A stretch of DNA of 18,485 nucleotides from Gemmatimonadota bacterium (GTDB lineage Bacteria > Gemmatimonadota > Gemmatimonadetes > Longimicrobiales > Gaopeijiaceae). The DNA lies in the NCBI GenBank assembly GCA_018678395.1, contig JAHHMJ010000658.1, positions 1 through 18,485 of the forward strand. The letters are read 5' to 3'. Both the position numbers and the translations under genes were made by a program. Of the stretch, positions 1-7,579 are shown one piece after another (position 1 is the stretch's first letter; each line of letters opens with the position of its first letter). The notes below the pieces were generated by a model that saw only the letters and a list, made by a program, of their open reading frames with translations, did no database searches and was not told where the DNA came from.

Positions 1-250
1 GAGCCTGGCCGACGGCCTCGCGGCCTCGCGTCTCCACCCAGCCGACACGACCGTCTACCTGGACGATACCTGGTCCGACGCGGCCGCCGACGGTCTCCGG
101 TCCGCCGGTTGGCGGGTGGAACGTCGGGAGCGCAGCTACTTCGCCAGGCTGAACGGCATCGCCCGCGGCCCCGGGGGCACCTGGGAAGGCGTCGCCGACC
201 CGGTCTGGCCGGACGGGGCCGCGGCGGGTCCGCTTCGCCCGGGCGGGTGA
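1..250 (+). CDS. Gamma-glutamyltransferase, C-terminal end only (partial)
   Basis: An open frame enters from the left edge (first full codon at base 2) and stops with TGA at 248-250. The ~82 residues match the end of the gamma-glutamyltranspeptidase small subunit. A 'TVYLDD' strand is followed by a helix and 'GWRVERRERSYFARLNGIAR', then by a terminal segment containing 'WEGVADPVWPDGAAAG', equivalent to the usual 'GASDPRRxGAAAG' close of the family. Such enzymes cleave or transfer the gamma-glutamyl group of glutathione and related amides, normally in the periplasm. The catalytic threonine and most of the protein lie outside the window, so activity cannot be judged. The gene converges on ligD with only 6 nt between the two stop codons, leaving no room for a separate terminator. 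Confidence 0.7.
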   Translation, partial: SLADGLAASRLHPADTTVYLDDTWSDAAADGLRSAGWRVERRERSYFARLNGIARGPGGTWEGVADPVWPDGAAAGPLRPGG

Positions 251-256
251 GTCGGC

Positions 257-2833
257 TCAGCCGACGCGTTTCAGGAGCCGTTCGAGCGCGTCGAGCAGAT
301 CGGGGGTCTCGTCGAGGATGCCGACGAGGGGGTCGGAGCCCAGAGCCGCGATGCGGGCCGGGGCGTTCCGTACGGTGAAGTCCCTCGGGCCCAGGTCGGG
401 GTTCACCTCGTGCCAGAGCAGCGGCATGCTCACGGCCGCTTCGGGCACCGGGCGCGTCGAGAAGGGGGCGACCAGGAGCTTGCCCCAACCGTTCTGGAGG
501 AAGTCGACGTAGACCTTGCCGTCACGGCGCTCGATGACGCGGTCGATGGTGGCGATGTCCCCCCGCTCCCGAACGGCCACGGTAGCGAGCAGCTGCCCCA
601 GTTGCCGCGTCTGTTCGTGGGTCAGGCGACCGCCGAGCGGGACCAGCAGGTGCAGGCCGGACGATCCGCTCGTCTTCACGTGCAGGGGCAGGTCGATGTC
701 GTCGCAGATGGACTTGAGGGTCAGCGCCAGTTCCACGACGTCCGTGAAGGGGGCGTCCTTCGGGTCGAGATCGAGAATGCACCAGTCGGGGTGGCCGAGG
801 TCGGTGACACGGCTGCCCCAGAGGTGGAGGAGAAGGGCGGCGGAGTTGGCGACGTACCGCAGCCCCAGCGCGTCGTCGAGCACGAAGTAGTCGAGTTCGC
901 GCTCGCTTCCTTCGCTGTACACGGTCTCGGTGCGAATCCAGTCCGGTGCCCACTCCGGCGCGTTCTTCTGATAGAACGACGAACCGTGGATGCCGTCGGG
1001 GTACCGCGTGAGCACGAGGCACCGGTCCTTCAGGTAGGGCAACATCGACGGGGCGACCGCCTCGTAGTAGGCGATCACCTCACCCTTGGTGATCCCGGCC
1101 TCCGGATAGAGGACCTTGTCGAGGTTGGTCACCGCCACCGTACGCTCGACGCCACCGGTCACCGGTCCGGGCTCGGGAAGCAGCGCCTCGGCATCGCCAC
1201 CGGGGTCGGCCGCCCTCGGGTCCGCGCCGGGGTCTCCGGCCGGCCCCACGCACTCGGTGGGGTCCTTGTCGTCACGCGCCCGCAGGAACGACGGGTGACG
1301 AAGGTGCCCGGCGGCGGTGAGTTCCTTGTAGCGGACCTCCACGACCAGGCGGGGCTCGACCCAATGGTGGCCGGGCCCCGGAGGGATCGCGCCCGTGCAG
1401 GCCGGCAGGTCGGTCTCCAGGGCGGCGAGGTCCGTGGAGAGCGTGCTGATGGTGGCGCCGGCGAAGCCGGTCCCGACCGAGCCGGCGTAGACCAGCTCCG
1501 CGCGGGGGTCGTCGCCGGGGGGCGACGTGTACCGAGCGAGGTGGAGGGCCCCGAAGCCGGTCCTCGAGCCCCTGGGGTCGGTCCATCCCACCGCCACGAA
1601 GTCGTCCGTGCGGACGGTCCGCACCTTCAGCCAGTGATCCGACCGCCCCGAGACGTAGGGGGCGTCGGCCTTCTTGGCCACCATCCCCTCGATTCCAAGG
1701 CGGGCCGCGTGCGCGAAGACGGCCTCGCCTTCACGCTCGATGTGCTCCGAGAACCGGATCGGTCCCACGCTCGGTAGCGCTTCGCGGAGCAGGCGCTTCC
1801 GGTCGACGAGCGGCAGGGGCCGTAGATCCCGCCCGCCGAAGGCGAGGAGGTCGAAGGCGTAGTAGGTGGCGGGCAGCTGAACCGCTGCGACGGCCACGTC
1901 GGCGCGTCGCGTCAGGCGTCCCCGCTTCTGCAGCAGCGAGAAGGACGGCATTCCGGAGGCGTCGTGCACCACGACCTCGCCGTCGATGACCATACCGGGG
2001 TAGGGGAGCCCCCGGACGGCGCGGGCGATCTCGGGAAAGGTCGCCGTCAGGTCGTTGCCGTTCCTCGAGCGCAACAGGGCACCGCCGGCTGATCGTTGGG
2101 CGGCGATGCGGTAGCCGTCGTACTTGATCTCGAAGACCCAGCCGTCACGCGAGAACGGCTCGTCGGCCGCGGTGGCGAGCATGAGGGGTGGCGCGGACTC
2201 GTCCGTCCGCGGCGGTGCCCCGGCCGCCAGAGCCTCGTCGGCGAGCCTCGCTTCCTTCGCTCTCGGGTCGCCGAGTTCGTCCACCGTGAGTCCGGAGAGA
2301 ATCGAGTCGTGTGGATAGCCGTCCGTGCCGGCTTCGTCCACGGATGCGTCCCGCTCCTTGATGAGCAGCCAGTGGTTTTCGCCGTTGCGGGGTGTGTGTA
2401 CGAGCGTCCAGAGGCCCTTCAGCTTGTACCCCCTCAGCTCGAAGAGGAGCTTGCCGTGCTCGAGCCCATGCGGCGGACCTCCCGGCCTGGACGGGACCTC
2501 GATCCAGACGCCGCGGTCCCAGCAGATCGAAGGCCCGGCGCCGTACTGGCCTTCGGGAATCACCCCTTCGAAGTCCGCGTACTCGAGGGGGTGGGGCTCG
2601 ACGTGCATCGCGAGCCGTTTGTCGGCGGGGTTGGGCGACGGGCCCTTGGGCACGGCCCACGACTCGAGGGCGCCGTCCATCTCGAGCCGCAGATCCCAGT
2701 GCAGGTTGCGCGCGGCATGCATCTGGACGACGAAGAGCCGGGGCCCACCCGCTGGGCGGGCCCCTCCGAACGGCTCGGGCGTACGCCCCGCGCTCCGTTT
2801 ATCGCGGTACCGCTCGAGGCGATCTCCGGACAT
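257..2833 (-). CDS. ligD: Multifunctional NHEJ DNA ligase LigD (phosphoesterase-ligase-polymerase)
   Basis: This 858-residue protein is the ATP-dependent ligase of bacterial non-homologous end joining and carries all three classical domains. The N-terminal 3'-phosphoesterase (about 10-170) has the H39-x5-H45-x-D47-x-R49 cluster and the H77/H81/Y85 region. The ligase core (about 220-525) has motif I K237-Y-D-G-Y-R (lysine adenylated by ATP), a 'DGEVVV' motif III (E286), 'EGMVAKK' (about 382-388) and 'HWLKVR' (K403). After a Gly/Pro/Asp-rich linker, the C-terminal primase-like polymerase (about 570-855) has the metal-binding D688-L-D690 and a further Asp at 777. The PE-Lig-Pol order matches Pseudomonas LigD rather than mycobacterial Pol-PE-Lig. 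I chose ATG 2833 because GGAG lies 9 nt upstream; an in-frame GTG at 2911 would add 26 unconserved residues. The partner ku is about 1.4 kb away on the opposite strand. Confidence 0.96.
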   Translation of the reverse strand: MSGDRLERYRDKRSAGRTPEPFGGARPAGGPRLFVVQMHAARNLHWDLRLEMDGALESWAVPKGPSPNPADKRLAMHVEPHPLEYADFEGVIPEGQYGAGPSICWDRGVWIEVPSRPGGPPHGLEHGKLLFELRGYKLKGLWTLVHTPRNGENHWLLIKERDASVDEAGTDGYPHDSILSGLTVDELGDPRAKEARLADEALAAGAPPRTDESAPPLMLATAADEPFSRDGWVFEIKYDGYRIAAQRSAGGALLRSRNGNDLTATFPEIARAVRGLPYPGMVIDGEVVVHDASGMPSFSLLQKRGRLTRRADVAVAAVQLPATYYAFDLLAFGGRDLRPLPLVDRKRLLREALPSVGPIRFSEHIEREGEAVFAHAARLGIEGMVAKKADAPYVSGRSDHWLKVRTVRTDDFVAVGWTDPRGSRTGFGALHLARYTSPPGDDPRAELVYAGSVGTGFAGATISTLSTDLAALETDLPACTGAIPPGPGHHWVEPRLVVEVRYKELTAAGHLRHPSFLRARDDKDPTECVGPAGDPGADPRAADPGGDAEALLPEPGPVTGGVERTVAVTNLDKVLYPEAGITKGEVIAYYEAVAPSMLPYLKDRCLVLTRYPDGIHGSSFYQKNAPEWAPDWIRTETVYSEGSERELDYFVLDDALGLRYVANSAALLLHLWGSRVTDLGHPDWCILDLDPKDAPFTDVVELALTLKSICDDIDLPLHVKTSGSSGLHLLVPLGGRLTHEQTRQLGQLLATVAVRERGDIATIDRVIERRDGKVYVDFLQNGWGKLLVAPFSTRPVPEAAVSMPLLWHEVNPDLGPRDFTVRNAPARIAALGSDPLVGILDETPDLLDALERLLKRVG

Positions 2834-2941
2834 CGATTTCGTCTCCGGGAAGGGCGGGCGGGCAACGTCGCGCCCTCCGGCCGGGAGCGCCAGCGTCGCG
2901 GGGACTTGCACGGACGCCGCTCCACGTCACCTTGTGTTCGC

Positions 2942-4045
2942 ATGCGAGTAACCGACCCCGTCACCCGGGCCGGTGCGTTGCTGTCCGTGGGGATTCGCGG
3001 AGCGGTGCCCGGCGATGCGAGGCTCGAGGCCGACCTCGACGTCTGCGCGGCTGCAGGCGTGGGGAGCGTCGTACTCTTCGACGTCCACGTGCCCCGTTAT
3101 CGGGCGCTCGTCGAAGCCGGGGTCGACCCCGCGGAAGCCCGATGGGGGGCCGACCGGAACGTCCGATCCCCGGGACAGGTGCGCACGTTGTGTGGCTACC
3201 TGCGGGCCCGCCTCGGCCAGCACCTCGTCATCCTCGTCGACCAGGAAGGCGGCGAGGTGGCGCGACTCCGGGCCGAGCGGGGATTCCGGGACTCCCTGCC
3301 CGCTCCCGCCGAGTTCGCTCGCCTGGGTTCGGTCGACCGCAGGGAGGCCGCGCGCCGCCAGGCCCGCGAGCTCGCAGCCCTCGGGATCGACGGCAACCTC
3401 GCGCCCGTGGTCGACGTGCAGCGGCGCTCCGACGGGCCGCTCGCGGCCAAGGGTCGCCTGTTCGGTGGGGACGCCGATCTGGTGATCGCATGTGCCCGGG
3501 ATGTCGTCGTCGCCCACCGGGCGGAGGGCCTGGCGAGTTGCCTCAAGCACTTCCCGGGACTCGGCTCCGCCGACCTCGATACGCATCGGGCACTTCCGGT
3601 CCTCGACGGGGATTACGATGCCGCGGTCGAGCTTGCCCCCTACCGAGCGCTGCTTGCGGACGAGGTTCCGCCGGAGATGGTGATGGCCGCGCACGCGGTC
3701 TGGCGGGCGGTCGATCCCGAGCGGCCCGCTTCCGCCTCTCCGCGGGTGCTGCGCGACGTGCTGCGGGGCGAACTGGGATTCGACGGGGTCATCGCGACGG
3801 ACTCGCTCGACATGGAGGGGGCCGGTGAGGGCGGGTCGGTTCCGGCCGCGGTTGCGGCCCTCGAGGCGGGGGCCGACCTGCTCATGGATGCGGTCAATCT
3901 CACGGGTCCCTCGGAGGGCCTGCCCCATCCGGCCCGGAAGCTCGCCGAGGCCCTCGCGGAGGCGGTGGAGTCGGGGAGGGTCGAAGGGGGCTGGGACGCC
4001 GTCGAACGCAGCGCTCGGCGGGTGCGGGGGCTCCGGCGCTCCTAG
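2942..4045 (+). CDS. Glycoside hydrolase family 3 protein, NagZ-like beta-N-acetylhexosaminidase
   Basis: A 367-residue single-domain GH3 protein without a signal peptide, so presumably cytoplasmic. NagZ enzymes release GlcNAc from GlcNAc-anhydroMurNAc peptides during peptidoglycan recycling. Visible landmarks are 'VDQEGGEVARLR' (about 99-110), the sugar-binding 'KHFPG' (202-206), the D213-T-H215 acid/base dyad typical of the NagZ subgroup, and 'GVIATDSLDMEG', in which D287 is the expected nucleophile. The second histidine of the usual KHFPGHG is leucine here (KHFPGLG), and the usual SDD around the nucleophile is TDS, so this is a divergent member and substrate is uncertain. The gene is divergent from ligD (108-bp gap) and lies upstream of ku on the same strand. 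ATG 2942 lacks a clear Shine-Dalgarno; the upstream continuation of the frame is antisense to ligD and looks non-coding. Confidence 0.88.
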   Translation: MRVTDPVTRAGALLSVGIRGAVPGDARLEADLDVCAAAGVGSVVLFDVHVPRYRALVEAGVDPAEARWGADRNVRSPGQVRTLCGYLRARLGQHLVILVDQEGGEVARLRAERGFRDSLPAPAEFARLGSVDRREAARRQARELAALGIDGNLAPVVDVQRRSDGPLAAKGRLFGGDADLVIACARDVVVAHRAEGLASCLKHFPGLGSADLDTHRALPVLDGDYDAAVELAPYRALLADEVPPEMVMAAHAVWRAVDPERPASASPRVLRDVLRGELGFDGVIATDSLDMEGAGEGGSVPAAVAALEAGADLLMDAVNLTGPSEGLPHPARKLAEALAEAVESGRVEGGWDAVERSARRVRGLRRS

Positions 4046-4047
4046 AG

Positions 4048-4067
4048 GCCCGCTGCGCCGGGCGGGC
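4048..4067 (+). other. GC-rich hairpin just after the GH3 stop codon
   Basis: GCCCGC (4048-4053) and GCGGGC (4062-4067) form a 6-bp all-GC stem with an 8-nt loop, starting 3 bases after the GH3 stop. There is no T-tract, so this may be a weak or non-canonical terminator, or simply a chance product of the base composition. Confidence 0.3.
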
Positions 4068-4141
4068 AGACCGCGCCGGGGTAGACCGCTCCGCTCGCCT
4101 CCTGCCCCGCGATCACGCGAGGCTTGCCCGTCGCGATCGTC

Positions 4142-4167
4142 GGAACACATGTTTCGGATTCCATGTC
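4142..4167 (+). promoter_or_regulatory. Candidate regulatory dyad / ECF-like promoter upstream of ku
   Basis: In the 190-bp gap before ku there is an inverted repeat ACATG-N10-CATGT (4147-4166). It is directly preceded by GGAAC (4142-4146), with GTC at 4165-4167 (18-nt spacing), a layout resembling some ECF sigma-factor promoters (GGAA-type -35, GTC/GTT-type -10). A start site near 4175 would give a leader of about 60 nt to ku. The rest of the gap shows no sigma70 box I would defend. Short motifs like these occur by chance, so this is a candidate only. Confidence 0.25.
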
Positions 4168-4235
4168 CGGCTCGCACCCTCCTCGGCTCTCTGCCGCGCG
4201 GGGCCGCGTCGACACCCCAACGGAGGTTCTCGCCC

Positions 4236-5081
4236 ATGAGCGCTCGCGCCATCGGAACGTCTACCATCTCGTTCGGGCTGGTCTCGATTCCGGTGAAGCT
4301 GTACTCGACCGGCGACACGGCGCGGAGGATCTCGTTCAACTGGATCCACGAGGAGTGCGGGAGCCGCGTGAAGCAGCAGTACTCGTGCCCCACGTGCGAC
4401 GTCGTCGTCCCCCGGGGCGACATGATCAAGGGCTACGAATTCTCGAAGGGTCAGTACGTGCTCTTCGACGCCGACGAGATGAAGGCCCTCGAGATGCCGA
4501 AGAAGGACGCCATCGACATCCACGAGTTCGTCCCGGCGGACGAGGTCGAGGCGGTCTTCGTCGACAAGCCCTACTACCTCGGGCCCGACAAGGGGGGTGC
4601 GCGCGCCTATCGGCTGCTGTCGCAGGCGCTCTCCGAGAGCAACCGGGTCGCGATCGCGAGCTATGCCACGCGAGGAAAGCAGTATCTGGTCATGATCCGG
4701 CCGAACGGCGAGGGGCTCGTGCTCGACCAGCTGCGCTATGCCGACGAGGTCCGCCGCTTCGACGAGGTCCCGATCGACGAGGCCGAGGTGAAGGACGCCG
4801 AACTCGAACTCGCTCGGCAGCTGATCGATCAGGCCGCCAGTGACGGCTTCGACGCGACACGCTACACCGACGAGGTGCGGGAGCGTGCGCTCGGAATGAT
4901 CCAGGCGAAGGTCGAAGGGCAGGAGATCGTGGCCGCCCCGCAGGAGGAGCCGGCAACGCAGATCATCGACCTCATGTCGGCGCTCAAGGCTTCGCTCGAA
5001 GAAGACGAGGCCCGCAAGCCTGCCGCGAAGGCCGGCAAGAAAGGAAGCGGCTCGAGCGCCAAGAAGGCCGCTGAGGGGTGA
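4236..5081 (+). CDS. ku: Bacterial Ku DNA end-binding protein
   Basis: A 281-residue bacterial Ku, which forms a homodimeric ring on DNA double-strand ends and recruits LigD. The N-terminus ('SARAIGTSTISFGLVSIPVKLY') and the segment 'KGYEFSKGQYVLFDADEMKA' are typical of the beta-barrel core. H38, C41, C51 and C54 form an H-x2-C-x9-C-x2-C pattern that could bind zinc, as in one subset of bacterial Ku proteins. The C-terminus is a short Lys/Ala/Ser-rich basic tail (about 258-281), a feature known to modulate DNA binding. The start at ATG 4236 is supported by GGAGG at 4222-4226, 9 nt upstream. The stop overlaps the GTG of the following cyclase gene (GTGA, 5078-5081), so the two are probably translationally coupled. 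ligD is nearby on the other strand. Confidence 0.97.
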   Translation: MSARAIGTSTISFGLVSIPVKLYSTGDTARRISFNWIHEECGSRVKQQYSCPTCDVVVPRGDMIKGYEFSKGQYVLFDADEMKALEMPKKDAIDIHEFVPADEVEAVFVDKPYYLGPDKGGARAYRLLSQALSESNRVAIASYATRGKQYLVMIRPNGEGLVLDQLRYADEVRRFDEVPIDEAEVKDAELELARQLIDQAASDGFDATRYTDEVRERALGMIQAKVEGQEIVAAPQEEPATQIIDLMSALKASLEEDEARKPAAKAGKKGSGSSAKKAAEG

Positions 5082-6142
5082 AGCGCAGCCTGCGCGTCTA
5101 CCGGCGCCGAGCCGTCGGTACCTTCATCGCTCTGGGTGTGGTCGTGGGTGCCGTGCTGGGGTTGGCCCTCGCGGCCCTCGACGGATCGGACATCGGTCGC
5201 CCCGCGCTGCACGGGGCCATCGTCGGGACGTTCGCGGGGCTGCTCGTGGGGGTGACCGAGGAGTACTTCGTGCCGGAACTGGGACGCCGGGTGGGCTTCG
5301 GGCCGCTCAACTCCTTTCGTTTCGTCGTGTACGCCGCGGGGATGGCGATTTCGGTCCTGCTCGGGAACGTGATTCCGAGGGTTCTCATCGAGAGCCTGTC
5401 GCCGCCCGCCGCACTGGAGGTCTATCTCGCCCAGGGCCACCCGGGACGCGACATGATCGTCGGGGTGGTCGCGGCATTCGTGATGACGTTCCTGCTCCAG
5501 TTGCGGAGGTTGCACAACCGGGAAGAGCTCTGGCATCTCTTCACCGGTCGCTACCACAGCCCGAAGGTCGAGCGTCGCGTCTTCATGTTCGTCGACCTCG
5601 CCGACTCCACCGGCTCGGCCGAGGCCCTCGGACCCACGCGGTACAGCGCGTACCTTCGCGACGTGTTCCGGGACATGGCCGAACCGATCCTGTCGACCCG
5701 CGGGCTGGTGTACCAGCATGCGGGTGATGCCGCGATCGTGTCGTGGCGGTTCGAGCGTGGCGTACGGGACGCGGCCTGCGTGCATTGCTTCATGGGGATC
5801 GCCGAGGCTCTGGACCGCAACGGGCCGCGCTACGAGGCGATGTACGGCCGTCGACCCATGGTTCGTGGCGCGATCCACGGAGGTGAGGTCGTCGCCACTT
5901 GGGTGGGCGAAGCGAAGCGGGAACTGGCCTTCCACGGAGACACGCTCAACACGGTGGCGCGACTCCAGGGCCTCGCCAGCACACTCGATCGGCCGCTGCT
6001 CGTCTCGGAGGTCCTCCGCCATCGGCTCGACCTCCCCGGGTACCAGACCGAACGCCTCGGCGCGTTCGACCTTCGGGGTCGCACGGCGTCCGCCGAGGTG
6101 TACGCCGTCTCGCCCGTGGACCGGAACCGGGTTGCGTGGTGA
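5078..6142 (+). CDS. Membrane-anchored class III adenylate/guanylate cyclase
   Basis: A 354-residue protein with about four hydrophobic segments (roughly 12-34, 43-60, 82-105, 125-142) followed by a cytoplasmic class III cyclase homology domain (about 165-345). Such enzymes make cAMP or cGMP from the nucleoside triphosphate. Metal-binding D173 lies in 'MFVDLADSTGS' and D217 in 'HAGDAAIVSW'. The transition-state pair N291 and R295 lies in 'GDTLNTVARLQ'. The purine-recognition stretch is 'KRELAFHGD' (280-288) instead of the usual RxDYTxxGD, as in a subgroup with K-x-E-L/I motifs, so base specificity cannot be stated. No sensor domain other than the membrane part is visible. The start is GTG at 5078, inside the ku stop codon, implying coupling to ku translation; ATG alternatives would delete the first membrane segments. 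Confidence 0.92.
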   Translation: MKRSLRVYRRRAVGTFIALGVVVGAVLGLALAALDGSDIGRPALHGAIVGTFAGLLVGVTEEYFVPELGRRVGFGPLNSFRFVVYAAGMAISVLLGNVIPRVLIESLSPPAALEVYLAQGHPGRDMIVGVVAAFVMTFLLQLRRLHNREELWHLFTGRYHSPKVERRVFMFVDLADSTGSAEALGPTRYSAYLRDVFRDMAEPILSTRGLVYQHAGDAAIVSWRFERGVRDAACVHCFMGIAEALDRNGPRYEAMYGRRPMVRGAIHGGEVVATWVGEAKRELAFHGDTLNTVARLQGLASTLDRPLLVSEVLRHRLDLPGYQTERLGAFDLRGRTASAEVYAVSPVDRNRVAW

Positions 6143-6204
6143 CGTCGGGCTTCCGACAATCCCGGCTCCCCCCGCCCTTCGCGTCCCCCACTCGAGTGTC
6201 CCTG

Positions 6205-6744
6205 ATGAAGCGATTCGCCGCCGTCACTCTCGCCGCCCTGAGTCTCGCCGTTCCCGGAGCCGCCGAGGGCCAGGACTACGATCCCGAGGCGAAGCTCGCC
6301 GAGATGGGCATCACGCTGCCCGTTCCTCAGGGCCCGAGCCGGTCGGCCTTCGATCGGACGGTCCGGACGGGCAACCTCGTGTTCACGTCCGGGCATGCAC
6401 CCTGCGGCGAGTGGGACGGATCCGGCCGGGGCAAGGTGCCGACCGAGGCCTCGCTCGAGGAGGCGCAGGCCGCTGCGCGCCAGGTCGTGATCTGCATACT
6501 GGGCTCACTCAAGGCCGAGATCGGCGATCTGAGCCGGGTGACCCGCGTCGTGCGGGTGTTCGGTATGGTGAACTCGGCGCCCGACTTCACGGCGCAATCC
6601 CAGGTGATGAATGCCGCCAGCGGGCTCCTGAACGAGGTGTTCGGCGACCGGGGTCGTCACGTCCGTTCGGCGGTCGGCATGGCGGCGTTGCCGGTGAACC
6701 TCACGGTCGAGATCGAGATGGTGTTCGAGGTGGAGGAAGGCTGA
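6205..6744 (+). CDS. Exported RidA-family (YjgF/YER057c/UK114) protein
   Basis: A 179-residue protein with a signal peptide (about 1-23: basic 'MKR', hydrophobic 'AAVTLAALSLAV', then an Ala/Gly cleavage region 'GAAEGQ') and a RidA domain of about 150 residues. The domain is visible as 'GNLVFTSGHAP', the helix 'EEAQAAARQVVICILGSLKA', and the C-terminal 'RSAVGMAALPVNLTVEIEM'. The latter contains the Arg that in RidA binds the substrate carboxylate and the terminal VEIE strand. Classical RidA hydrolyses reactive enamine/imine intermediates in the cytoplasm. The long N-terminal loops resemble the larger YjgF-like subgroup, whose role is unclear, so function should not be assumed. The start at ATG 6205 has no good Shine-Dalgarno, and an in-frame GTG at 6196 is possible. 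The gap from the cyclase is 62 bp, and the stop overlaps the likely start of the next gene. Confidence 0.85.
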   Translation: MKRFAAVTLAALSLAVPGAAEGQDYDPEAKLAEMGITLPVPQGPSRSAFDRTVRTGNLVFTSGHAPCGEWDGSGRGKVPTEASLEEAQAAARQVVICILGSLKAEIGDLSRVTRVVRVFGMVNSAPDFTAQSQVMNAASGLLNEVFGDRGRHVRSAVGMAALPVNLTVEIEMVFEVEEG

Positions 6745-7571
6745 CCGGCTACCCCACTCGGGAAGTCGCGGAGATCCTGGGCATTCCCGCCGAGCGCCTC
6801 CGTCGCTGGGCCCGCGAAGGATACCTCGATGCCGGCAAGGCACCGGACGGGACCCTGCGCTTCTCGTTCCCCGACATCATTCTCCTGCGAGCCGCCGAGG
6901 CGCTTCGTGAGGCGGGGGTGTCGTCGGTGCGCATTCGGCGCACGCTCCGCGGCCTGGCTGAGCAGCTGCCGGCCGGACGTCCCCTGAGCGCGGTCCACAT
7001 CGCGTCTCGCGGGGAGGAGGTTCTGGTCCGCGATCGCGATACCGTCTGGGTGCCCGAGACGGGACAGGTGGCGCTCGACTTCTCGGTGCAGGAGCTCGCC
7101 TCGAAGGTCGAGCCGTTCGCGGCCCGCGCCGTCCAGGCGCGAGAGGCGGACGGCGCCCTGGATGCCGACGACTGGTACGACCTCGGACTCGATCTCGAGG
7201 CCGTGTCCCCGGTCGAGGCGGAACGGGCGTACGACCGTGCTCTCGCCCTCGCGGCGGAGCATGCCGACGCCGCGGTGAATCGGGGGCGGCTGCGCCACGA
7301 GCGGGGCGAGTTGGATCGAGCGGAGGCGGACTACCGTCGTGCCGTCGGGGTGCGGCCCGATCACGCCCTGGCGCACTTCAATCTCGGTGTGGTGCTCGAG
7401 GACCGGGGACGGGATGCCGAGGCGGGCGATGCCTATCGAGCGGCGCTCGGGCACGATCCCCAGCTCGCCGACGCCCACTTCAATCTGGCGGGTCTGCTCG
7501 AGCGGTCGGGCGACCTCGCCGGTGCCGTACGCCACCTCGCGGCCTACCGCCGCGATCGCGCCCGGGCCTGA
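6741..7571 (+). CDS. MerR-type HTH regulator fused to TPR repeats (probable CTG start)
   Basis: A protein of about 276 residues. Residues 4-70 form a MerR-like winged HTH: 'YPTREVAEILGIPAERLRRWAREGYL', then a wing, then 'SFPDIILLRAAEALREAGVSSVRIRRTL'. A middle region (about 80-140) has no family I recognise. The C-terminal 140-275 carries about three TPR units with typical 'AHFNLGVVLEDRGRDAEAGDAYRAAL' spacing. It is probably a DNA-binding regulator whose TPR part binds a protein partner rather than a small ligand. No ATG, GTG or TTG exists at the correct place in frame. The best start is CTG 6741, preceded by GGAGG (6732-6736) and overlapping the RidA stop (CTGA). Starting any later would cut into the HTH. 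It ends 8 nt before the transporter start, so it is likely in the same transcript and perhaps autoregulatory. Confidence 0.85.
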   Translation: MTGYPTREVAEILGIPAERLRRWAREGYLDAGKAPDGTLRFSFPDIILLRAAEALREAGVSSVRIRRTLRGLAEQLPAGRPLSAVHIASRGEEVLVRDRDTVWVPETGQVALDFSVQELASKVEPFAARAVQAREADGALDADDWYDLGLDLEAVSPVEAERAYDRALALAAEHADAAVNRGRLRHERGELDRAEADYRRAVGVRPDHALAHFNLGVVLEDRGRDAEAGDAYRAALGHDPQLADAHFNLAGLLERSGDLAGAVRHLAAYRRDRARA

Positions 7572-7579
7572 GGAGACCG

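Noticed and set aside
410..1777. 455-residue plus-strand open frame inside ligD
   Set aside because: Antisense to conserved ligase and polymerase motifs; Arg/Val/Gly-rich with no recognisable family.
2834..2911. 26-residue N-terminal extension of LigD from GTG 2911
   Set aside because: Not family-like, and ATG 2833 has a well-placed GGAG; adopting it would also consume most of the divergent promoter region.
2927..4429. 500-residue minus-strand open frame across the GH3 gene and start of ku
   Set aside because: Composition typical of shadow frames; both plus-strand genes have clear catalytic or family motifs.
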